From Lysobacteraceae bacterium (GTDB lineage: Bacteria > Pseudomonadota > Gammaproteobacteria > Xanthomonadales > BQJN01): a stretch of 37,039 bases of DNA. The notes under the pieces were generated by a model that saw nothing but the letters and a program-made list of their open reading frames with translations, was not told where the DNA came from and made no database searches. Location of the stretch: NCBI GenBank assembly GCA_021604725.1, contig BQJN01000042.1:1-37039 (forward strand), read 5' to 3'. Below are positions 9,194 to 16,483 of the stretch, piece by piece (position 1 is the first letter of the stretch; every line of letters starts with the position of its first letter). Position numbers and translations under genes: made by a program.

Positions 9194-10810
9194 GTGAGCA
9201 ACTACGACGCTATTGTCATCGGTGCCGGCCACAACGGACTGACCAACGCCGCCTATCTAGCCAAGTCCGGTTTGAAGGTCCTGGTGGTCGAGCGCAACCC
9301 CTACATCGGTGGCGCCACCGTCAGTCGTCAACTGCATGAAAACTGGACCTACTCCAACTGCTCCTACGTTTGCAGCTTGCTACGTCCGGAGATCTACCGC
9401 TCACTGAACCTGGCCAAGTACGGTCTACAGGTCGTGCCCTATGGCGGCAGCGTTTCCATGCACAGCAATGGCGACTATTTGGGCGGCTACGTCGATGCCG
9501 ATGTAAAACGGCGAGAGATGATGCGGCACAGTCCGAAAGACGCCGCGGCTTACGCTCGTTACTCGCGCGACATCATGCGCCAATGCAAGATCATTCGTCC
9601 TTTTCTGATGCGCACGCCGGCCGACCCCACATCGTTGAAGCCGCGCAATGTTCTCGAATTGATCAAACTGATGCAGGATGTGGGCAATATCCCCGAGCGC
9701 GTGTTGCATGACACCATCCGATTCTATTCGTTGAGTATCGCCGACTACCTCAACGAGTATTTTGAGAACGACTTCATCAAGGCGGCTTTCGCTGGCTCCG
9801 GCATCATTGGCACAGCGATGGGCGTGATGTCACCGGGCACCGCCTATGTGTTGCTGCACCACGCCATGGGTGATGTCGACGGCAATATGGGCGCCTGGGG
9901 TTTTGCCCGCGGTGGCATGGGTGCCATCTCCAGAGCCATGGCTGATTGCCTGGTCGATCACGGCGGTGAAATCAAAACTGGGCATGGCGTCGGTCAAATC
10001 ATTGTCGACAACGGCAAGGCGACCGGTGTCGCCCTTAACAATGGCGATGAGTTCTACGCCGACACCATCGTTTCCAACCTGGACTTCAAGCGAACCTTTC
10101 TAGACATCATTGAAGAAAAGGAACTGCCAAGCGACTTCGTTAAACGGGCAAAAAACTTCAAGATTCGCGGCTCTTCCGGCAAGCTCAATATCGCTCTGGA
10201 TGGTCTACCACACTTCCCTGCACTGGGCGACGACCACCCCCTGATGAGTGGTGACATGCATTTCATCGACACCGTCGAGCAGCTGGAAATGGCCTACGAC
10301 GACTGGAAGGCCGGCCAGTGGTCACAGAACCCCTACATCGACCTGCTGATCCCAACCATGACCGACCCGACCATGGCACCGCCGGGCAAGCACTACATGT
10401 CGGTGTTCGTGCAATACGCGCCCCCCAAACTCAAGGGCAAAGATTGGACCGATGCAGATCGCGACGCCTTCGGCCAAAAGGTGATCGACAAAATCGCCCG
10501 TTACAGCCCCAACTTCAAAGACCTGATCCTGCACGCCGAGGTGCGAACGCCGCGCGAGATCGAAAATGAGGTGGGCTTGACCGAAGGCAACATCTTTCAG
10601 GGCGAGCTGTCGATGGACCAATTGTTCTTCAATCGCCCAATTCCTGGCTATGCTCAGTATCGTGCTCCGATTCGTGGACTGTACATGTGCGGCTCCTCAA
10701 ACCATCCCGGCGGTGGCGTGATGGCCGCACCTGGGGCCAATGCTGCCCGAGAAATCTTGCGCGACCTGAAGCGTGAGAATACGGTGCCCGCTGGGTGGGT
10801 GGACGATTGA
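9194..10810 (+). CDS. Phytoene-desaturase-like FAD-dependent oxidoreductase (first copy)
   Basis: An amine-oxidase/CrtI-fold flavoprotein. The Rossmann motif YDAIVIGAGHNGL lies at the very N terminus, followed by VVERNPYIGGAT, and the C-terminal FAD-closing motif is MCGSSNHPGGGVMAAPGANA. Length (about 540) and the STATUS of these motifs match the PYROXD2-like branch rather than true carotenoid desaturases, and no carotenoid genes are nearby. GTG 9194 is preferred because it places the Rossmann strand directly after the start; a GTG at 9155 would add 13 residues. It is the first gene of the plus-strand half of the cluster, facing the TetR/Rieske pair across the palindrome. Predicted role: oxidation or desaturation of a pathway intermediate. 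The substrate is unknown. Confidence 0.9.
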   Translation: MSNYDAIVIGAGHNGLTNAAYLAKSGLKVLVVERNPYIGGATVSRQLHENWTYSNCSYVCSLLRPEIYRSLNLAKYGLQVVPYGGSVSMHSNGDYLGGYVDADVKRREMMRHSPKDAAAYARYSRDIMRQCKIIRPFLMRTPADPTSLKPRNVLELIKLMQDVGNIPERVLHDTIRFYSLSIADYLNEYFENDFIKAAFAGSGIIGTAMGVMSPGTAYVLLHHAMGDVDGNMGAWGFARGGMGAISRAMADCLVDHGGEIKTGHGVGQIIVDNGKATGVALNNGDEFYADTIVSNLDFKRTFLDIIEEKELPSDFVKRAKNFKIRGSSGKLNIALDGLPHFPALGDDHPLMSGDMHFIDTVEQLEMAYDDWKAGQWSQNPYIDLLIPTMTDPTMAPPGKHYMSVFVQYAPPKLKGKDWTDADRDAFGQKVIDKIARYSPNFKDLILHAEVRTPREIENEVGLTEGNIFQGELSMDQLFFNRPIPGYAQYRAPIRGLYMCGSSNHPGGGVMAAPGANAAREILRDLKRENTVPAGWVDD

Positions 10811-10850
10811 TATGAGGCTCGCTTCCTTTCTGTTGCTGAAAGTATCAGAA

Positions 10851-10922
10851 CTATCACGCACAAGCTCAACACAAACGTCACCCCGGGCCCGGACCCGGGA
10901 TCCAGAAGCGCGTAGCGCCAAA
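10851..10922. repeat. 72-base direct repeat, copy 1
   Basis: Runs from CTATCACGCACAAGCTC to GCGCGTAGCGCCAAA and differs from copy 2 at two positions. Its core, GGGCCCGGACCCGGGATCC, is a near-palindrome that would fold into a very stable hairpin. The GTCATCCCGG...CCGGGATCC core is a known style of dispersed palindromic repeat in proteobacterial genomes. Confidence 0.8.
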
Positions 10923-11126
10923 GTGAAAAATCACGTTACTGCAGTAAGAATATCTCGCGCAAAGAAGCAAAGTCGCAAAGGGGACACGCTAGCGCGTGCC
11001 TTGAAGTCAAAAGAAAATAAGCACAATGAGAAAAGGAGATCAATGAGGTCGCGACTGCGACTTGGAACGAAGAAAGAAAGGGATAACCCGCTATCGAGTC
11101 GCTTGGGGGCCGCCAAGCCGATTCGA

Positions 11127-11198
11127 CTATCACGCACAAGCTCAGCACAAACGTCATCCCGGGCCCGGACCCGGGATCCAGAAGCGCGTAGCGCCAAA
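11127..11198. repeat. 72-base direct repeat, copy 2
   Basis: Same length and orientation as copy 1, with two substitutions (A to G in CTCARCAC, C to T in GTCAYCCC). The copies are 276 bases apart start to start. The near-identity points to recent duplication or selective maintenance. Confidence 0.8.
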
Positions 11199-11365
11199 TC
11201 GAGAGTGCACGTACCCGAAGGGCACACTGTACGCGAAGGGGCACGTTGACGCGTGTTTCAAGAAAAGTTGAACCACAGAGTTCAGGGAGTTCAGAGAGGT
11301 TGCTAGCGCAATATTTCCAGCGGCTTCAGGGCTGCGGTTATCAAGCAAATGTGGGCTAAATAGGG

Positions 11366-12925
11366 ATGCCGATGTACGACGCTATTATTATCGGTGCGGG
11401 TCACAATGGCCTGGTTTGTGCCGCTTACCTGGCCAAGGCTGGGCGCAAGGTGTTGGTCCTTGAGGCTAATGATCGAGTGGGTGGTGCCGCGATCACGCGC
11501 TCGTTCGGGACCGGGTTCAAAGTATCCGCCGGGGCGCATTTGATCAATTTGCTTGACCCTGTAGTCATTGATGAACTGAAACTAGAGTCGCACGGCCTGG
11601 ACCTGGGGCAGAAAACCTTGAAGACGGTCAGCCTCAGCCACAAGGGCCAACATTTGGTCATTGATGGCGACCAACTCACAGGTCAGGTGAGCGACGAGGA
11701 CCGATCTGCCTTCGCCGACTACAAAGCTCAGATGACCCGTTTTTCTCGCCTGCTAAACAAACTGCATTTGCGACCGCCGCCCAGGCTGAAACCCGGCAGG
11801 TTAAGCGACTACTTGGACCTGCTCCGTGTCGGCGCTGGTTTGCGGCGATTGGGACAACGAGATATGCGCGACTTTTTGCGCATTGCCGGCATCAATATCT
11901 ATGACGTACTGGAAGAGCACTTCGACAACGAGTTGCTGAAAGGCGCGTTGGCATTCGACGCTGTGCTTGGCAATCACCTGGGGCCACGTTCCAACGGCAG
12001 CGTGCTCAATGCACTGCATCGCTCCAGCGGCCGGATCAATGATGACAACGGCACCTTTGCAAGTCCGCCAGGCGGTGTGGGTGCCGTCAGCGAGGCGCTG
12101 GCCAAAGCGGCAGTGGCCCTTGGTGCAAAGATTCGCACAGGCGCCCCCGTAGAACAGCTGATGTTCAACGGCGATACGGCCTGCGGCGTCCGGCTGCAGT
12201 CTGGCGAACAAATCGAAGCGGAAACCGTTGTTTCCAACGCTGACCCGAAACGCACCTTCCTTGACTTGGTCGGCGCTCGCCACCTTGAAGCTGAGTTTGC
12301 GCAATCGATTCACCGCACACGGTGCAGCGGCAACGTTGCCAAGCTACATCTGGGGTTGAAAAGCTTGCCGCGCTTTACCGAACTTGACCCGACTTTGGCC
12401 GGCGAGCGCTTGTTGATCGCACCCTCGGCTGACTACCTTGACTTGGCGTTCAATCAAGCCAAATACGGCCATTGTTCCGATCATCCAGCAATGGAAATCA
12501 CTATACCTAGCGTTGCCGACCCAAGCCTTGCCGATGAAGGTCATCACGTGTTGTCCGCCATCGTGCAATACGCGCCTTACCGGTTGAAAGGGGGTTGGGA
12601 ACACGCGCATGAGCCCTTTAAGAAGACCTTGATCGACCAGTTGGATCAGTACGCTCCTGGTTTGTCGTTACAGGTGATCAGCAGCGAGTTACTCACCCCG
12701 GCAGATATTGAAGCCGAGTTCGGCATCACCGGCGGCCATTGGCATCACGGCGAGATGACGCTCGATCAAGCCTTTATGCTCCGACCCGCGCCGGGTGCTG
12801 GACGCTATGCAACACCGATTGACGGGCTGTACTTGTGCGGAGCCGGCTCGCACCCAGGCGGCGGGGTGATGGGGCTGGCCGGACGCAATGCGGCCCAGAC
12901 CGTGCTGAGTGGAGGCAAGACATGA
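11366..12925 (+). CDS. Phytoene-desaturase-like FAD-dependent oxidoreductase (second copy)
   Basis: Same fold as the upstream flavoprotein: MYDAIIIGAGHNGLVCAAYL at the start, LEANDRVGGAA after it, and LCGAGSHPGGGVMGLAGRNA near the C terminus. The two share motifs all along (NADPKRTFLD against NLDFKRTFLD; VQYAPYRLKG against VQYAPPKLKG). They are clearly paralogues but too diverged to be a recent tandem copy, so each may act on a different intermediate or they may form a heterodimer. The stop overlaps the start of the aminomethyltransferase gene (ATGA). The start at 11366 follows TAGG closely; a second ATG two codons later is possible. The substrate is unknown. Confidence 0.9.
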   Translation: MPMYDAIIIGAGHNGLVCAAYLAKAGRKVLVLEANDRVGGAAITRSFGTGFKVSAGAHLINLLDPVVIDELKLESHGLDLGQKTLKTVSLSHKGQHLVIDGDQLTGQVSDEDRSAFADYKAQMTRFSRLLNKLHLRPPPRLKPGRLSDYLDLLRVGAGLRRLGQRDMRDFLRIAGINIYDVLEEHFDNELLKGALAFDAVLGNHLGPRSNGSVLNALHRSSGRINDDNGTFASPPGGVGAVSEALAKAAVALGAKIRTGAPVEQLMFNGDTACGVRLQSGEQIEAETVVSNADPKRTFLDLVGARHLEAEFAQSIHRTRCSGNVAKLHLGLKSLPRFTELDPTLAGERLLIAPSADYLDLAFNQAKYGHCSDHPAMEITIPSVADPSLADEGHHVLSAIVQYAPYRLKGGWEHAHEPFKKTLIDQLDQYAPGLSLQVISSELLTPADIEAEFGITGGHWHHGEMTLDQAFMLRPAPGAGRYATPIDGLYLCGAGSHPGGGVMGLAGRNAAQTVLSGGKT

Positions 12926-14115
12926 AGCTCGACAAAGACCACTACAAGACAGCTGTGTACCCAAGCCCTTTCCACGCCAAAACCAGCGTACTGAACGAAA
13001 CACGCGAGTTCGAACGCTGGCACGACTACATGTCCGCCACGCGCTACTTTGACGTGTCCATGGAGTATTTTTCCTGTCGCAACAGCACCGGCGTGTTCGA
13101 TCTCACCGCCATGTGCAAATACCGCATCACCGGTGTCGATGCGCTGGACTACTTGAATCGCCTGATGACGCGTGATGTCAGCAAGATCAAGGTCGGTCGT
13201 GTCGGCTACGGCGTCTGGTGCGACGATGCCGGGCAGGTCGTAGATGACGGCACCGTGTTCCATATCCGCGATGGTGAATACTGGCTGTGCGCACAAGGCC
13301 GTCAATACGATTGGCTGCTAACCTCGGCACTCGGCTTTGATGTGGTCATTGAAGACATCTCTCATCAAATGACCTCGCTCGCCGTGCAGGGGCCGACCAG
13401 CTGCGCCACCCTAAAAGCAATGGGGCTGGCCGAGATCGAGACTTTGAAGCCATTCGGCTTGCGTCATTATTCGATCGAGGACGGCGAACTGACCGTTTCC
13501 CGCACCGGGTTCACCGGCGATCTGGGCTACGAACTGTGGATGAAACCTGAATTGGCCGAGCCGGTCTGGGATGCGCTGTTTGCTGCCGGACGTTTGCACG
13601 GAATCAAGCCGATGGGTGAACGCGCTTTGGCGATGGCACGACTTGAAGCAGGGTTCATTCAGGCCTGGCACGATTTTCTTCCTGCCGACAAAGCGGTGCG
13701 CACCACCCACACGCGCTCACCATTCGAGTTGGACCTGCACTGGCTGGTCGATTTCAAAAAGCCCAACTTCACCGGCCGCCGTGCGCTGCTCGAAGAAAAA
13801 CGCAACGGCTCGCGATACCGCTTGGCTAGACTGGACATTGACGGCAACAAACCAGCGCACCATGCCTTCGTTTACAACAGGCAGAACAAGGTGATCGGCA
13901 TTGTCACTTCAGCAATGTGGTCGCCTTCGGCAAAGGCCAATATAGCGTTGGCTTCCCTCGACGTTCCCTATGGTGAACCAGGAGACGAGTATCTGGTCGA
14001 AATTTACTACCAACGTGAACTGGCGTGGAACCGAGTGATGGCCCCCTGCCGTGTGGTCAAGGGCGCGTTTTTCGACCCCCCACGCAAAAAGCAAACGCCA
14101 CCCGCCGACTGCTAG
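12922..14115 (+). CDS. GcvT-family aminomethyltransferase (folate-dependent demethylase type)
   Basis: Resembles the T protein of the glycine cleavage system and its demethylase relatives (dimethylglycine, sarcosine, DMSP). The tetrahydrofolate-binding GcvT domain covers about residues 45-260 (NSTGVFDLTAMCKYRITGVD; LAVQGPTSCATL; RTGFTGDLGYELWM) and the C-terminal barrel domain follows (GRRALLEEKRNGSRYRLA onward). No glycine-cleavage P or H genes are near, so a catabolic demethylase role is more likely than glycine cleavage. The ATG at 12922 overlaps the preceding stop by four bases and has GGAGG seven bases upstream, which fixes the start. Inferred reaction: transfer of a methyl or methylene carbon from an N-methyl (or S-methyl) intermediate to tetrahydrofolate. 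Confidence 0.9.
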   Translation: MKLDKDHYKTAVYPSPFHAKTSVLNETREFERWHDYMSATRYFDVSMEYFSCRNSTGVFDLTAMCKYRITGVDALDYLNRLMTRDVSKIKVGRVGYGVWCDDAGQVVDDGTVFHIRDGEYWLCAQGRQYDWLLTSALGFDVVIEDISHQMTSLAVQGPTSCATLKAMGLAEIETLKPFGLRHYSIEDGELTVSRTGFTGDLGYELWMKPELAEPVWDALFAAGRLHGIKPMGERALAMARLEAGFIQAWHDFLPADKAVRTTHTRSPFELDLHWLVDFKKPNFTGRRALLEEKRNGSRYRLARLDIDGNKPAHHAFVYNRQNKVIGIVTSAMWSPSAKANIALASLDVPYGEPGDEYLVEIYYQRELAWNRVMAPCRVVKGAFFDPPRKKQTPPADC

Positions 14116-14121
14116 CGAACT

Positions 14122-14577
14122 ATGGTCAAGGTACGCCCCGCCCAAATTGCAGACCTTCCCACCTTGCTCGAGTTCGAACAAGGCATCATCGCCGCTGAAC
14201 GCCCGCTTGCCAGAGACTTGAAATCGGGCCACATCAATTACTACGACCTCGAACAATTGATTCAATCAGACTCCGCCGTGGTGGCGGTGGCCGAGACCGA
14301 AGGCCGCCTGGTCGGCTCAGGCTACGCAAAAATCATACAGGGCAAATCTTACGCCAAAAACCCGCGACGAGCCTACCTTGGCTTTATGTACGTTGATCCG
14401 GCGTTGCGCGGTCAGGCCATCAATCAGACAGTGCTGGATTTTCTTGAGCAATGGAGTCGCGACCAGGGCATCAAAGAATTGGTGCTTGAAGTGTACAACG
14501 GCAATCAGCCAGCGCTTCGTGCCTATGAGAAAGCCGGCTTTGCAAAGAACTTGATCCAGATGCGCAAAGAACTGTAG
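14122..14577 (+). CDS. GNAT-family N-acetyltransferase
   Basis: A small single-domain acetyltransferase (151 residues). It starts VRPAQIADLPTLLEFEQ, has the acetyl-CoA loop in LGFMYVDPALRGQAINQTVL and the C-terminal NQPALRAYEKAGF motif, all standard for GNAT. The Q/RxxGxG/A loop is diverged (RGQAIN). It begins six bases after the aminomethyltransferase stop, so it is the last gene of that operon. In this setting it could acetylate an amine product or intermediate, or protect against a reactive one; nothing in the sequence decides which. Confidence 0.88.
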   Translation: MVKVRPAQIADLPTLLEFEQGIIAAERPLARDLKSGHINYYDLEQLIQSDSAVVAVAETEGRLVGSGYAKIIQGKSYAKNPRRAYLGFMYVDPALRGQAINQTVLDFLEQWSRDQGIKELVLEVYNGNQPALRAYEKAGFAKNLIQMRKEL

Positions 14578-14714
14578 ACGCTGCCGTAGTTCACAAAGTC
14601 AGCGCGATTCCTCAAATTTTCAGCGAAATTTCAGAGCCCTTTCCGCGGTAGGTCAAGCCATTTCAGGCCACTTCGCTCAGGCTGGTGCTGCATCACTACC
14701 TGAGGGACAAAAAA

Positions 14715-16358
14715 ATGCGGCAACTATTCGTAATCCTATTGTTAACGTCGACGACATTCGCTCGCGCGGCGACCTTTATCGTTGGCGACAACTCGCCCGA
14801 ATGCACACACCAGACTCTGCAGTCCGCCATCACCGCCGCTGCGGTCAATGGCCCTGATCTGGATTTAATCTATGTGACGCAAGCCATCGACTACAACAAC
14901 ATCGGGATCAATATTTCAGACCAGAGCGTTTGGCTATTTGGCGGCCACACCGACTGCACGCTCGACACCCAGGATGGGCGCACTTCGATCAATGGTGTGG
15001 GCATCAACTCGCCGAACCCGGACTCAGTCTTTGAGTTGTTTAGCCCGGGGCCCGACGTTCCTGGCGACCATCAAATCATACTGCAAAACCTAACCATCGC
15101 ATTTGGTGCCACAGATTTAGATGGGGGCGGCGGAATCGAATTGGCCGGCACCGGGATGGACCTGATCATGATTAACAGTGTGCTGGGTCTGAATGCGTCA
15201 AATCATGGCGGTGGCCTGTTTATCTACAACAGTGATGAAACTGTAGAGGTATTCATTCGCGACAGCGGTTTCTTCGGCAATTTGGCCTCCGATAACGGCG
15301 GTGCCCTGTCATGTATCGGCGGCGCAATAATTTCCATGACCGGCCAATCTGAAATCGTCAGCAACGACGCTGATAGAGGTGCTGGTATTCACCTCGATGG
15401 TTGTGAGCTCAGTGTCGAGGACAGTTTTCGAGCCGAAGACAATATTGCGCAGTCCGACGGCGGTGCCTTGTTGATTGAAAACGGCGGCCGCTTTCATGAC
15501 CTCGACCATGCTGGCAGTCAAGGCGCTGCCGAGTTCATAAGCAACCAGACAGGACACCGCGGCGGCGCCGTGGCCATCTCAGGTCTGGGCTCATCACTGA
15601 CACTGCACGGTCCGGCCTTTATTGGCAACCACGCCGTCCATGGCGGCGGCGTTGCCGCCTTCGATTCGGCTACCGCGTTTGTTGCCGCCGCTCCATCACA
15701 GGAGGCGCGGTGCGAATTGAACCAGGTCAGTTCACTTGGCGCATGCCTCTATTTGTCGAACGACGCGTCAGCTGTTCTGGCTCAAGCCAGGGTGATTGGC
15801 AATGCAGGCACATCGATTGGCGGAACCATGTACTCCGGACCCGATAGTTTCATCTTTGCAGAATCGCTTGTCATCGCGGGTAACAGTACTGGCGCATTCG
15901 GGGCCAACAACGGCGAAGGCATCGCCTACTTTCTAACGGTTGCTGACAACTCGGAAACGGCCTTCAGCTTGTGGAACGAATCCTCCCTGGAGCTTCACAG
16001 CAGTATTGTAGAAGACCCAGGGCAAGCGCTCTCCTCTGTTGAGGCTGGCAGCACCTTCAGCAACCGCTGTGTTGCATCGCGTGATGGTCAAGGCTTGCAA
16101 GGAGGTAACGAAAATCAGGTCATACCGGTCGGCGAGGATATCCCATTCATCGACCGCCTTGCCGGTAACTACCGACTGAACCTGACTGATCCAGAAGCAA
16201 CTTTCTATGTCGACTACTGCGACGGCCCTGCTCCTGGCTTTGCCGATCTTGATGGGGTCAGTCGTCCCTTTGACCTGGATGCCGTTGCCAATGGCATCGG
16301 TCACTACGACCTTGGTGCCTACGAAATCGGCGACCTGATATTCGTCAGCGGTTTTTAG
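14715..16358 (+). CDS. Secreted right-handed beta-helix protein (choice-of-anchor Q type)
   Basis: The signal peptide is MRQLFVILLLTSTTFARA. The body is made of about 20-25 residue beta-helix turns rich in GGG/GGA, N and S (for example NHGGGLFIYNS, DNGGALSCIGG, GHRGGAVAISG, HGGGVAAFD), as in Pmp-like and pectate-lyase-fold surface proteins. Near the end GVSRPFDLDAVANGIGHYDLGAYE matches the choice-of-anchor Q ending, followed by the short tail DLIFVSGF. ATG 14715 is chosen: GAGGGA lies seven bases upstream and the signal peptide begins there. It is exported and probably surface-bound or secreted. No enzyme motif is visible; it may bind polysaccharide. Confidence 0.82.
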   Translation: MRQLFVILLLTSTTFARAATFIVGDNSPECTHQTLQSAITAAAVNGPDLDLIYVTQAIDYNNIGINISDQSVWLFGGHTDCTLDTQDGRTSINGVGINSPNPDSVFELFSPGPDVPGDHQIILQNLTIAFGATDLDGGGGIELAGTGMDLIMINSVLGLNASNHGGGLFIYNSDETVEVFIRDSGFFGNLASDNGGALSCIGGAIISMTGQSEIVSNDADRGAGIHLDGCELSVEDSFRAEDNIAQSDGGALLIENGGRFHDLDHAGSQGAAEFISNQTGHRGGAVAISGLGSSLTLHGPAFIGNHAVHGGGVAAFDSATAFVAAAPSQEARCELNQVSSLGACLYLSNDASAVLAQARVIGNAGTSIGGTMYSGPDSFIFAESLVIAGNSTGAFGANNGEGIAYFLTVADNSETAFSLWNESSLELHSSIVEDPGQALSSVEAGSTFSNRCVASRDGQGLQGGNENQVIPVGEDIPFIDRLAGNYRLNLTDPEATFYVDYCDGPAPGFADLDGVSRPFDLDAVANGIGHYDLGAYEIGDLIFVSGF

Positions 16359-16483
16359 GGTCACGATGCCTGAGTTCGAGCATGCGAGGTTGCGATACAA
16401 TCGGGTCAGCGCTACGGTCCACTGGCTTTGCCACGACCGTAGTGCGTGGCACACAGCCCCTGACCCAAGGACCAGAGCACAGC

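Larger units (their letters stand above)
10811..11365. other. 555-base intergenic region made of repeat modules
   Basis: No gene is supported here. The region holds two 72-base direct repeats (listed separately), each with a GC-rich palindrome. Degenerate copies of a second motif are also present: CGCAAAGGGGACACGCTAGC near 10974 against CGCGAAGGGGCACGTTGACG near 11233. A third motif, ACCACAGAGTTCAGGGAGTT, lies at about 11273-11292. This is a landing site for short non-coding repeats. It separates the first FAD gene from the rest of the cluster, so the downstream genes may need their own promoter. Confidence 0.6.

Noticed and set aside
10851-11198. CRISPR array or transposon ends
   Set aside because: There are only two copies, the unit is 72 bases with a palindromic core, the spacing is irregular, and no cas or transposase gene is near.
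10773-11249. 158-codon plus-strand frame across the 555-base repeat region
   Set aside because: It is made of the translated repeats (the same arginine-rich peptide appears twice), overlaps the end of the FAD gene, and has no domain.
11801-12313. 170-codon minus-strand frame inside the second FAD gene
   Set aside because: Antisense shadow of a conserved enzyme gene with no independent support.
9194-12925. Carotenoid biosynthesis operon, because of two CrtI-like proteins
   Set aside because: No phytoene synthase, cyclase or GGPP synthase gene is present. The neighbours are Rieske and GcvT proteins, and the motifs fit the PYROXD2-like branch.
12922-14115. gcvT of the glycine cleavage system
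   Set aside because: No gcvH or gcvP is adjacent, and the gene is translationally coupled to a flavin oxidoreductase in a catabolic cluster.
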